DNA of 5,812 nt, from positions 1 to 5,812 of the forward strand of contig CAAGAC010000077.1 in assembly GCA_900767695.1 (NCBI GenBank), in the 5' to 3' direction. The DNA comes from an uncultured Succinivibrio sp. (lineage in GTDB: Bacteria > Pseudomonadota > Gammaproteobacteria > Enterobacterales > Succinivibrionaceae). Under the pieces are notes generated by a model, which worked only from the letters and a program-made list of their open reading frames with translations, searched no databases and was not told the DNA's origin. This document shows positions 1-5,035 of this stretch, one piece after another. Within the stretch, counting starts at the first letter, position 1. Each line of letters starts with the position of its first letter. The translations under genes were made by a program, and so were the position numbers.

Positions 1-19
1 CACGACGCTCTTCCGATCT
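1..19 (+). other. Residual Illumina adapter at contig end (artefact)
   Basis: The first 19 bases, CACGACGCTCTTCCGATCT, equal the last 19 bases of the standard Illumina TruSeq Read 1 adapter, with the final T directly joined to the insert. The match begins exactly at the contig edge, which is where untrimmed adapter is expected in a short-read assembly. The reading frame of the minus-strand TRAP gene stays open through it, so a gene caller would append about six false codons. Genomic sequence should be taken to begin at base 20. Confidence 0.96.
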
Positions 20-351
20 AAAAGGAAGGGCAGGTCGAACACTCCCATCTCGGGGACGAGATCGACAAGCGCCGAGCTGACGATGATGGTCGCGTCGCAG
101 CTTCCCTGCTGGAGCATCGCCGGCATCTCGTTGATGGCGCCGAGCGTGCCGTTGGGGAAGAGGGAGACGGTCATCTTCCCGCCTGAGACGTCCTTGAGCG
201 TGTCTGCAAAGACGGTGGCTGCCTTGCCGAAGACCGAATCCTCGGGATCGGCGTACCCGAGCATGAGCTCGTCCTTGGCCAGGGCGGCCTGGCTGAAGGC
301 GATGGCGCCTGCTGCCAGGGCGGAGATGGCTGCTGTCTGTAGCTTCTTCAT
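20..351 (-). CDS. TRAP transporter solute-binding protein, DctP family (partial, N-terminal 110 residues)
   Basis: This is the start of a periplasmic substrate-binding protein of a tripartite ATP-independent (TRAP) transporter, which captures an organic or sugar acid and hands it to DctQM membrane subunits. The ATG at 351-349 is preceded by GAGG (359-362) with a 7-nt spacer. Residues 1-25 form a clear Sec signal peptide: MKK, a hydrophobic Ala-rich stretch, and an ALA (23-25) cleavage motif before KDE. The mature part shows typical DctP features: an early GYADPEDSVFGKAATVFAD region, the GKMTVSLFPNGTLG strand-turn (about 59-71), and the FDLPFLF segment (about 105-111) common in the family. Full-length members are about 320-340 residues, so roughly two thirds is missing beyond the contig end. 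It is divergent from the catabolic operon and is probably its uptake component (inference). The ligand cannot be read because the conserved carboxylate-binding Arg lies outside. The bases before 20 are adapter, not gene. Confidence 0.9.
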
Positions 352-374
352 ATGTGAACCTCGTGCTTGCTTGA

Positions 375-380
375 CTTATA
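375..380 (-). promoter_or_regulatory. Possible -10 element of the TRAP gene
   Basis: On the minus strand TATAAG lies at 380-375, with an alternative TATACG at 388-383, both just upstream of the GAGG ribosome site at 362-359. Neither has a recognisable -35 hexamer 16-18 bp upstream, so the promoter is either activator-dependent or located elsewhere. This is a weak call based only on hexamer resemblance and position. Confidence 0.25.
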
Positions 381-415
381 TCCGTATATTTGGAACTTAT
401 CGCTCATTTAGCTGC

Positions 416-433
416 CGATAGTGATTGCTATCG
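416..433. promoter_or_regulatory. Perfect inverted repeat, candidate operator
   Basis: CGATAG-TGATTG-CTATCG is a perfect 6-bp inverted repeat around a 6-bp spacer. It lies about 65 bp upstream of the TRAP start codon and has no T tract, so it is not a terminator. An 18-bp dyad of this shape is typical of a dimeric helix-turn-helix regulator site. The regulator is unknown and is not encoded in this window. The spacer contains one of the recurrent TGATT pentamers. Confidence 0.45.
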
Positions 434-469
434 CTAATCAAATGATGGGATAAAAGCACGCGAAGCGCA

Positions 470-485
470 TCTGCCACAGATCACA
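470..485. promoter_or_regulatory. Weaker CRP-like site
   Basis: TCTGC-CACAGA-TCACA matches the CRP consensus TGTGA-N6-TCACA at 8 of 10 core positions. The right arm with its flanks (AGATCACATTT, 478-488) fits the consensus half exactly, while the left arm is poor. It lies about 120 bp from the TRAP start and about 285 bp from the kinase start, so it would more plausibly serve the leftward gene. No properly spaced -10 box was found for a class II arrangement with it. Confidence 0.35.
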
Positions 486-555
486 TTTCCGTCATCTGAC
501 AGTTATGCAAGAGAAAAATCATAAGGTTATAAAATCAGAGCGTGTAACATTCCAA

Positions 556-566
556 GATTGGCAATC
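556..566. repeat. Inverted repeat GATTG-G-CAATC
   Basis: A perfect 5-bp inverted repeat around a single central G. The same half-site GATTG recurs at 587 and 617 in the same orientation, at 31- and 30-bp steps (about three helical turns), and as a spaced inverted repeat at 686-699. It is a candidate regulator contact site, although it is short enough to arise by chance. Confidence 0.35.
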
Positions 567-604
567 GCATTCGACAAGATAGTGATGATTGTTCAGCCTA
601 TTGG

Positions 605-616
605 ATAATGCATTAT
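605..616. repeat. 12-bp perfect palindrome
   Basis: ATAATGCATTAT is a perfect 12-bp palindrome with no spacer, immediately followed by a GATTG copy at 617-621. It lies about 155 bp upstream of the kinase gene, roughly mid-region. It could be an operator, but AT-rich palindromes of this length also occur by chance. Confidence 0.35.
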
Positions 617-685
617 GATTGGTAGCGTGAACAGCGGTCATGCCTTGATCTATAAGAAAAGCTGACTGGTTCTAATAAAACCGAT

Positions 686-699
686 GATTGTTTCCAATC
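686..699. promoter_or_regulatory. Inverted repeat GATTG-TTTC-CAATC beside the CRP-like site
   Basis: A perfect 5-bp inverted repeat with a 4-bp spacer. Its right arm shares base 699 with the left arm of the CRP-like site (699-714). If bound by a pathway regulator, that protein would sit directly next to CRP and could cooperate or compete with it. The half-site is the one repeated elsewhere in the intergenic region. Confidence 0.4.
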
Positions 700-714
700 G
701 TGAATATGCTCACA
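699..714 (+). promoter_or_regulatory. CRP (cAMP receptor protein)-like activator site, class II position
   Basis: CGTGA-ATATGC-TCACA matches TGTGA-N6-TCACA at 9 of 10 core bases, with AT-rich flanks (AAT before, AAA after) as in good CRP sites. Its centre lies between 706 and 707, which is 40.5-41.5 bp upstream of a start at 747 or 748 predicted from the -10 box at 735-740. That is the class II distance, where CRP overlaps and replaces the -35 element, and the -35 position here (712-717, ACAAAA) is indeed poor. This suggests catabolite control of the operon. In a bacterium using an FNR/CRP paralogue, the protein bound might differ. Confidence 0.65.
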
Positions 715-734
715 AAAAATCATTTTAGATTGCT

Positions 735-740
735 TATACT
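735..740 (+). promoter_or_regulatory. -10 box of the catabolic operon promoter
   Basis: TATACT differs from the consensus TATAAT at one base. It predicts transcription from about 747-748, giving a leader of about 22 nt before the kinase ATG at 770, which includes the GGAG ribosome site (759-762). No recognisable -35 hexamer precedes it at 16-18 bp, consistent with dependence on the CRP-like activator site. Confidence 0.6.
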
Positions 741-742
741 CA

Positions 743-753
743 AATCAGTGATT
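743..753. promoter_or_regulatory. Palindrome AATCA-G-TGATT over the predicted start site
   Basis: A perfect 5-bp inverted repeat around a single G at 748, covering the predicted transcription start. A repressor bound here would block initiation, so it is a candidate operator for a pathway-specific regulator. Both arms are copies of the pentamer repeated across the region. Confidence 0.45.
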
Positions 754-769
754 ATTTCGGAGCATATAC

Positions 770-2053
770 ATGAAAGCGGCAATCATCGCAGACGATCTGA
801 CAGGCGCCAATGACTCGGCGGCCTCCTTTGCCGCGGCAGGCCTGAAGACCTGCGTGGCCTTCTCCGACTATGCATCCCTTCCAAAAGACTGCGACGTCGC
901 GGTTGCCGACACCGAGTCGCGCGACATCGGGCCTGCCAATGCGGCCAGGGCCGTGCGCAAGGCAGCCGAGGGCCTTCTGAAGTCCAGGCCGCAGATCCTC
1001 TTTAAAAAGATCGACTCGACCATGCGCGGCAGCATCGGCGCTGAGCTTGAGGCCGCGCTCAAGGCCTCGGGCCGTCCCTTCATCCTGATGGCCCCGGCGC
1101 TTCCCGCCTCGGGCCGCACCACAAAGAACGGCTGCCAGCTCTTAAACGGAGAGCGCCTTGAGCACACCGAGCTTGCCCGCGTTCCCAAGAGCCCAGTCAC
1201 CACCTCCCACATTCCAAGCATCCTCGCCATGACCTCGGGCTTAAGGTCAGTGGTCATAAGCGCCGAGGAGCTTCAGGGCCTTGAGGGCATGATCCCAGGC
1301 CTTGTCGCCAATGGCGCCGACGTCGTCATCTGCGACGGCACCAAGGACGAGCATCTTGAGATGGCGGCAATGGCAGGGGTGGCCGCAGGAGCGCTGCTGT
1401 GCGGCTGCGCGGGGCTTGCAAGGCAGGTCTCAAGGCTCGTCTGCGGCAGTGCTCCCAAGGCCGAGGCCCCTGAAGTCCCGGAGAAGGCCTCAAGCGTCCT
1501 GGTGCTCTCAGGCTCAATCAGCGCGGTCACCCGCGCCCAGACCAGGCATCTTGTGGAGGAGCGCAATGCCGCGCTCGTCCGGGTGGACGCGGATCTCTGC
1601 GTCCGCCACCCGGCCGCCGCGGCAGGAAAGGCCGCCATAGAGCTTGAATCGGTGCGCCGCGGCCGCCAGGACGGAATCTTCGTCGTCGCAGGCGCCTATT
1701 CAGAGGATGACGTCGAGGCCTCCAGGCGGGCGGTTTCCGAACTTGGACTCACATTTGAAGAGGCCGGCGAGCGCATGGCGCGCTGCATGGCCCTCATCGC
1801 CTCGCGCGAGGCCCCGTCGTTCGACGCTTTCGTCTTCACCGGCGGGGACACCGCCTGCCACGCCTGCACGGAGATGGGCGCGACAGTGCTTCAGACCTTG
1901 GGCGAGATCCAGGGCGGCGTCCCCGCCTGCAGGATCCTAAGCGGCATCTGCCAGGGCAGGCTCCTTGCCACCAAGGCCGGCGCGTTCGGCAACGAGGACG
2001 CGCTTTCAGAGGCCGCAGACTTTTTGATGAAACAGGGGAAGTTCCACTCATGA
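770..2053 (+). CDS. Four-carbon acid sugar kinase family protein (DUF1537)
   Basis: A 427-residue soluble kinase of the DUF1537 family. Characterised members use ATP to phosphorylate the 4-hydroxyl of D-threonate, D-erythronate or related acids. The ATG is preceded by GGAG (759-762) with a 7-nt spacer. The N-terminal substrate domain begins with ADDLTGANDS (7-16) and carries FKKIDSTMRGSIGAE (78-92) and PALPASGRTTKNG (109-121). The C-terminal nucleotide domain shows VLSGSIS (245-251), FTGGDTA (356-362), the GVPACRI segment (383-389) and TKAGAFGNEDAL (401-412). Length and motif order are normal, with no break. It is the first gene of the operon and its stop overlaps the next start (ATGA), implying translational coupling with a PdxA homologue. 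That pairing is the known signature of threonate/erythronate catabolism (DtnK/DenK type). Substrate stereochemistry cannot be read from sequence, so no symbol is given. Confidence 0.9.
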   Translation: MKAAIIADDLTGANDSAASFAAAGLKTCVAFSDYASLPKDCDVAVADTESRDIGPANAARAVRKAAEGLLKSRPQILFKKIDSTMRGSIGAELEAALKASGRPFILMAPALPASGRTTKNGCQLLNGERLEHTELARVPKSPVTTSHIPSILAMTSGLRSVVISAEELQGLEGMIPGLVANGADVVICDGTKDEHLEMAAMAGVAAGALLCGCAGLARQVSRLVCGSAPKAEAPEVPEKASSVLVLSGSISAVTRAQTRHLVEERNAALVRVDADLCVRHPAAAAGKAAIELESVRRGRQDGIFVVAGAYSEDDVEASRRAVSELGLTFEEAGERMARCMALIASREAPSFDAFVFTGGDTACHACTEMGATVLQTLGEIQGGVPACRILSGICQGRLLATKAGAFGNEDALSEAADFLMKQGKFHS

Positions 2054-3072
2054 AAAAAACAGTTCTAGCCATCACCATGGGCGATCCAGCCGGAATCGGC
2101 TCCGAGATCACCGTAAAGGCGCTCCAGGATCCAAAGCTCTACGAGGAGGCAGTCCCCGTGGTGTTCGGCGACGCGGGGCAGCTGCGCCGCCTCCTCAGGA
2201 TCACCGGCATCAAGGCTGATGTCGTGGCTATCGAGAGCGCCGCGAAGGCGCGCGGAGCCGCTCCCAGCCCCTCGAAGATAGTCGTCGTGGATCTTCACAA
2301 CATCCCGGAGGACGTCGAGTTCGGCAAGGTGCAGGCCCAGTGCGGCAAGGCCGCCTACGAGTACATCGCCGCGGCCATAGACGCGGCGCTCAAGCACCAG
2401 GTGCAGGCCTGCGTCACCGCGCCGCTCAACAAGGAGGCTCTCCACCTCGGAGGCTGCCCGTTCCCCGGCCACACCGAGATCTTTGCAAACCTCACCAATA
2501 CGAAGGACTACTCGATGATGCTCGTGGGCGAGAAGCTGCGCGTCATCCACGTCTCCACCCACATCTCGCTGCGCAAGGCCTGCGACGCGGTAAAGAAGGA
2601 TCGCGTGCTCAGGGTCATCAGGCTTGGAGACGAGGCGCTGCGCATGATGGGCTTTGCGAACCCGCGCATCGCGGTTGCAGGATTGAACCCCCACTGCGGC
2701 GAGGGCGGGCTCTTTGGCGACGAGGACATGAGGGAGATAGTCCCGGCTGTCGAGGAGGCCAAGAAGGAGGGCATCAACGTCCAGGGCCCGATCGCGCCTG
2801 ACACCGTCTTCCACCGCGCCGCCAACAAGGGCGAGTTCGACATCGTCGTCGTCATGTACCACGACCAGGGCCACATCCCGCTCAAGGTCCTGGGCTTCAG
2901 CTCGGGCGTCAACATCACCGTCGGCCTCCCGGTCATCAGGACCTCGGTCGATCACGGCACGGCCTTCGAGATAGCCGGCAAGGGGATCGCGGATCCCGAG
3001 TCCATGACCGCCGCGCTCAGCATTGGCTCGAAGATGGCCAACGTCCGCTTCGCAAAGGAGCTCAAGGACTGA
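2050..3072 (+). CDS. pdxA: PdxA-family 4-phospho-acid dehydrogenase (catabolic PdxA2 type)
   Basis: A 340-residue NAD-dependent, metal-dependent dehydrogenase of the PdxA family, of normal length. It shows the family start ITMGDPAGIGSE (8-19), TAPLNKEAL (123-131), GHTEIFAN (140-147), STHISLRKA (169-177), NPHCGEGGLFGDE (213-225), MYHDQGHIPLK (269-279) and NITVGLPVIRTSVDHGTAFEIAGKG, the last spanning 288-312. The expected metal-ligand histidines are H171, H215 and H271. Biosynthetic PdxA oxidises 4-phosphohydroxy-L-threonine in vitamin B6 synthesis. PdxA2 paralogues beside DUF1537 kinases oxidise and decarboxylate 4-phospho-D-threonate or -erythronate to dihydroxyacetone phosphate. Overlap with the kinase (ATGA at 2050-2053, AGGGGA at 2034-2039) supports the catabolic role. 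A B6 role is less likely because no B6 or ksgA-type neighbour is present. The final assignment to PdxA2 is by context. Confidence 0.88.
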   Translation: MKKTVLAITMGDPAGIGSEITVKALQDPKLYEEAVPVVFGDAGQLRRLLRITGIKADVVAIESAAKARGAAPSPSKIVVVDLHNIPEDVEFGKVQAQCGKAAYEYIAAAIDAALKHQVQACVTAPLNKEALHLGGCPFPGHTEIFANLTNTKDYSMMLVGEKLRVIHVSTHISLRKACDAVKKDRVLRVIRLGDEALRMMGFANPRIAVAGLNPHCGEGGLFGDEDMREIVPAVEEAKKEGINVQGPIAPDTVFHRAANKGEFDIVVVMYHDQGHIPLKVLGFSSGVNITVGLPVIRTSVDHGTAFEIAGKGIADPESMTAALSIGSKMANVRFAKELKD

Positions 3073-3143
3073 TTCACAGGTTTCGTTTCAGCAGTTTTCA
3101 ACCAACCAAACAAGACAAGCATGTCTGCCAAGGAGATTTAGTC
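3073..3143 (+). other. 71-nt intercistronic leader with CA-rich stretch
   Basis: This is the only wide gap inside the operon; the others are a 4-bp overlap, 14 nt and 15 nt. Bases 3099-3120 contain no T and are mostly C and A (CAACCAACCAAACAAG and onward). They are followed by a small stem AGACA-AGCA-TGTCT (3113-3126) and a strong AAGGAGA ribosome site (3130-3136). There is no T-tract terminator and no clear promoter. CA-rich unstructured leaders can enhance translation or be small-RNA targets; either is inference here. Confidence 0.45.
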
Positions 3144-4028
3144 ATGTCATTCAAGCCCCATGGGATCATCACTCCGGTGCTCACCGCCCTCGACGAGAAC
3201 GAGAACTTCAACGAGGAGAACTACTCAAAGTTCATCGACCACCTGGTCCGCTCCGGCGTCCACGGGATCTTCTCGCTGGGCACCAACGGCGAGTTCTACG
3301 CCTTCAGCGCCGAGGAAAAGCTCAAGATCATAAAGGCCGCGGTCAAGGCAGTCGACGGGCGCGTCCCGGTCTATGCCGGCACCGGCTGCGTCACCACCAA
3401 GGAGACCGTCGAGCTCTCGAAGGAGGTCGAGGCCATGGGCGGCGTCGACTGCCTCTCGGTGATCTCCCCGTACTTCACCGCCATCAAGCAGGACGATCTG
3501 CTCCGCCACTACAGCGCCGTCGCCGACGCCGTGAAGATGCCGGTCCTCCTCTACAACATTCCCGCCCGCACCGGCAACAACATCGACTTCAAGACCGTGA
3601 AGGCCCTCGCCGCCGATCACCAGAACATCATCGGCATCAAGGACAGCTCGGGCAACTTCGACAACACGTTGAAGTACATTGAGAACACCGATCCGCGCCT
3701 GTGCGTGCTCGCAGGCTCCGACTCCCTGATCCTTTGGACCCTGAAGGCTGGCGGCACAGGCGCCATCTCCGGCTGCTCGAACGTCTTCCCCGAGCTCATG
3801 GTCTCCATCTACGAGCACTTCGTCAAAGGCGACTTTGACAAGGCCAACGAGGCCCAGAGGAAGATCCGCCCGTTCCGCAACGTCATGCAGATGGGCAACC
3901 CCAACTCCGTGGTCAAGCGCGCCGCCCAGCTCAAGGGCTTCGACGTCGGCCCGGCCCGCGCCCCGTCCAACATCAAGAGCAAGGCCATCGACGACGCGCT
4001 GCTCGACGTGTTCAAGCTCTACGACTGA
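3144..4028 (+). CDS. DapA/NAL-family class I aldolase or synthase (dihydrodipicolinate synthase family)
   Basis: A 294-residue TIM-barrel protein of the DHDPS/N-acetylneuraminate lyase superfamily, which forms a Schiff base with pyruvate or a 2-keto acid. Visible motifs are the carboxylate-binding loop LGTNGEF (45-51), SPYF (108-111), the catalytic tyrosine in YNIPARTG (Y137), the Schiff-base lysine in GIKDSSG (K166), and AGSDSLILWTLKAGGTGAISG (190-210). The loop reads GTNGE rather than the GTTGE of housekeeping DapA, and SPYF replaces the TPYYN segment. This points to a catabolic sub-family (for example 2-keto-3-deoxy-acid aldolase-like) rather than lysine synthesis. The start has an excellent AAGGAGA site with 7-nt spacing. 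Location between a phospho-acid dehydrogenase and two oxidoreductases supports sugar-acid breakdown. The actual substrate is unknown. Confidence 0.85.
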   Translation: MSFKPHGIITPVLTALDENENFNEENYSKFIDHLVRSGVHGIFSLGTNGEFYAFSAEEKLKIIKAAVKAVDGRVPVYAGTGCVTTKETVELSKEVEAMGGVDCLSVISPYFTAIKQDDLLRHYSAVADAVKMPVLLYNIPARTGNNIDFKTVKALAADHQNIIGIKDSSGNFDNTLKYIENTDPRLCVLAGSDSLILWTLKAGGTGAISGCSNVFPELMVSIYEHFVKGDFDKANEAQRKIRPFRNVMQMGNPNSVVKRAAQLKGFDVGPARAPSNIKSKAIDDALLDVFKLYD

Positions 4029-4042
4029 CCGGAGGCTAGCCA

Positions 4043-5020
4043 ATGAAGGTTGTCATCACCCAGCCGCTCCACGAGGACGGCAACAGGATCCTGCGCGATG
4101 CAGGACTTGACATCGAGGTGGCAAACGCCGGGGAGCCCGAGGGCTACCTCCCGTTCGTGAAGGACGCCGACGGCCTCATCATCAGGATCGGGCACATCGA
4201 CCGCGCGACCATGGAGAAGTGCCCGAATCTCAAGGTCATCGGGCGCCCGGGCGTCGGCGTGGACAACGTCGACGTCAAGGCCGCGACTGAGCTTGGCATT
4301 CCGGTGGTCATCGCTCCGGGCGCCAACTCCCGCTCGGTCGCCGAGTGCGCGTTCACCATGATGTTCGCGTCGGCAAAGGACATGGTCCGCGCCGACAAGG
4401 AGACCCGCAGGGGCAACTTCAAGGTGCGCAGCGAGTACAAGGCCTACGAGATCCTGGGCAAGACCCTCGGCCTCATCGGCTACGGCCACATTGGCAGCAT
4501 CCTCGCCCAGATGAGCGCCGCCGTCGGCATGAAGGTCATGGTCTACGACCCCTATGTAAAGCCCGAGGTCGTCGAGAAGCAGGGCTACAGGTACTGCAAT
4601 GACATCGCCCCGATCATCAAGGAGGCGGACGTCATCTCCGTGCACGTCCCGCTCACCGACGCGACCCGCGGCCTTATCTCCGCAAGGGAGCTTGGGCAGA
4701 TGAAGTCCAACGCGATTCTCATCAACTGCGCCCGCGGCGGGATCATCAACGAGGCCGATCTCTACAAGGCGCTCAAGGATCACGCGATCCAGGCTGCCTG
4801 CCTCGACGTCTTCGAGCACGAGCCGGTTCCCGCCGACGATCCGCTGCTCACTCTGGACAACGTCATCGCCTATCCGCACATGGCAGGCCAGACCCGCGAG
4901 GCGGCCTCGAACGTCGCCACCGGGGCCGCCCGCGGCGTCGCCGCGGTGCTGCGCGGGGAGAAGTGGAAGGCGGTGTGCAACCCCGACTGCTACAAGCATC
5001 CGCGCTGGGCTGGAAAGTAA
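4043..5020 (+). CDS. D-2-hydroxyacid dehydrogenase, NAD-dependent
   Basis: A 325-residue soluble enzyme of the D-isomer-specific 2-hydroxyacid dehydrogenase family, which interconverts 2-keto acids and D-2-hydroxy acids. The N-terminal part has GRPGVGVDNVD (68-78). The Rossmann fold shows GYGHIG (146-151), followed by D169 in YDP, which favours NAD over NADP. The catalytic set is complete: R231 in NCARGGIINE, E260 in FEHEP and H279 in PHMAGQT. The signature ending is PHMAGQT rather than the commoner PHIG-type. GGAGG (4031-4035) lies 7 nt before the ATG and only 14 nt separate it from the aldolase gene, so the two are clearly co-transcribed. It resembles the phosphoglycerate/hydroxypyruvate dehydrogenase branch, but lacks the C-terminal ACT-type domain of long SerA. 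It may reduce the keto acid produced or oxidise a hydroxy-acid substrate; which one is not decidable here. Confidence 0.88.
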   Translation: MKVVITQPLHEDGNRILRDAGLDIEVANAGEPEGYLPFVKDADGLIIRIGHIDRATMEKCPNLKVIGRPGVGVDNVDVKAATELGIPVVIAPGANSRSVAECAFTMMFASAKDMVRADKETRRGNFKVRSEYKAYEILGKTLGLIGYGHIGSILAQMSAAVGMKVMVYDPYVKPEVVEKQGYRYCNDIAPIIKEADVISVHVPLTDATRGLISARELGQMKSNAILINCARGGIINEADLYKALKDHAIQAACLDVFEHEPVPADDPLLTLDNVIAYPHMAGQTREAASNVATGAARGVAAVLRGEKWKAVCNPDCYKHPRWAGK

Positions 5021-5035
5021 AAGGGAGGAATTGAA

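Larger units (their letters stand above)
352..769. other. AT-rich divergent intergenic control region
   Basis: This 418-bp stretch separates the divergent TRAP gene and catabolic operon and carries no credible gene. It is visibly AT-rich against GC-rich coding neighbours. It contains a CRP-like site and -10 box for the rightward operon, a weaker CRP-like site near the middle, inverted repeats at 416-433, 556-566, 605-616, 686-699 and 743-753, and many TGATT/AATCA pentamers. No tRNA, riboswitch or rho-independent terminator was recognised. Its length is generous for two back-to-back promoters and leaves room for several regulator sites. Confidence 0.8.
422..785. repeat. Cluster of TGATT/AATCA pentamers
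   Basis: TGATT on the plus strand starts at 422, 586, 616, 685 and 749. Its complement AATCA starts at 436, 517, 533, 718, 743 and 781. That is eleven copies in about 365 bp, where base composition would predict about one. Four of the plus-strand copies extend to TGATTG, and further GATTG/CAATC copies occur at 556, 562, 695 and 728. GATGATTGTT is an exact 10-bp direct repeat at 584-593 and 683-692. The pattern suggests iterated half-sites for a DNA-binding protein. Part of the excess may simply reflect AT-richness. Confidence 0.5.

Noticed and set aside
83..421. 112-codon plus-strand frame over the TRAP gene
   Set aside because: It is antisense to a clear signal peptide and DctP-type N terminus on the minus strand and has no family resemblance of its own.
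436..448. IHF-like site starting AATCAA
   Set aside because: It fits WATCAR but the downstream TTR element is imperfect (TGG). The other AATCA copies also lack the distal element, so IHF does not explain the pentamer cluster.
496..533. Possible second rightward promoter (CTGACA with TATAAA or CATAAG downstream)
   Set aside because: CTGACA to TATAAA (528-533) is 26 bp apart, too long. The CATAAG alternative with an 18-bp spacer is a weak -10 and lies about 240 bp before the gene. The promoter at 735-740 explains the operon better.
352..769. CRISPR array, tRNA or insertion-sequence end in the intergenic region
   Set aside because: The repeats are only 5-12 bp and irregularly spaced, no cloverleaf can be drawn, and there is no transposase fragment or flanking target duplication.
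2065..2955. 296-codon open frame on the minus strand
   Set aside because: This is a shadow of the PdxA homologue. It has the same biased, motif-free composition and no plausible ribosome site or neighbour.
3113..3126. Small stem AGACA-AGCA-TGTCT as a terminator
   Set aside because: The stem is only 5 bp, is followed by a ribosome site rather than a T tract, and lies inside a co-directional operon.
3023..3682. 219-codon plus-strand frame overlapping the pdxA-aldolase junction
   Set aside because: Its product becomes an Arg/Gly/His/Pro-rich out-of-frame translation of the aldolase gene. The aldolase start at 3144 has a far better ribosome site and full family motifs.
3225..4043. 272-codon open frame on the minus strand
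   Set aside because: This is a shadow of the aldolase gene, with Asp/Val/Gly/Leu-rich composition and no recognisable domain.
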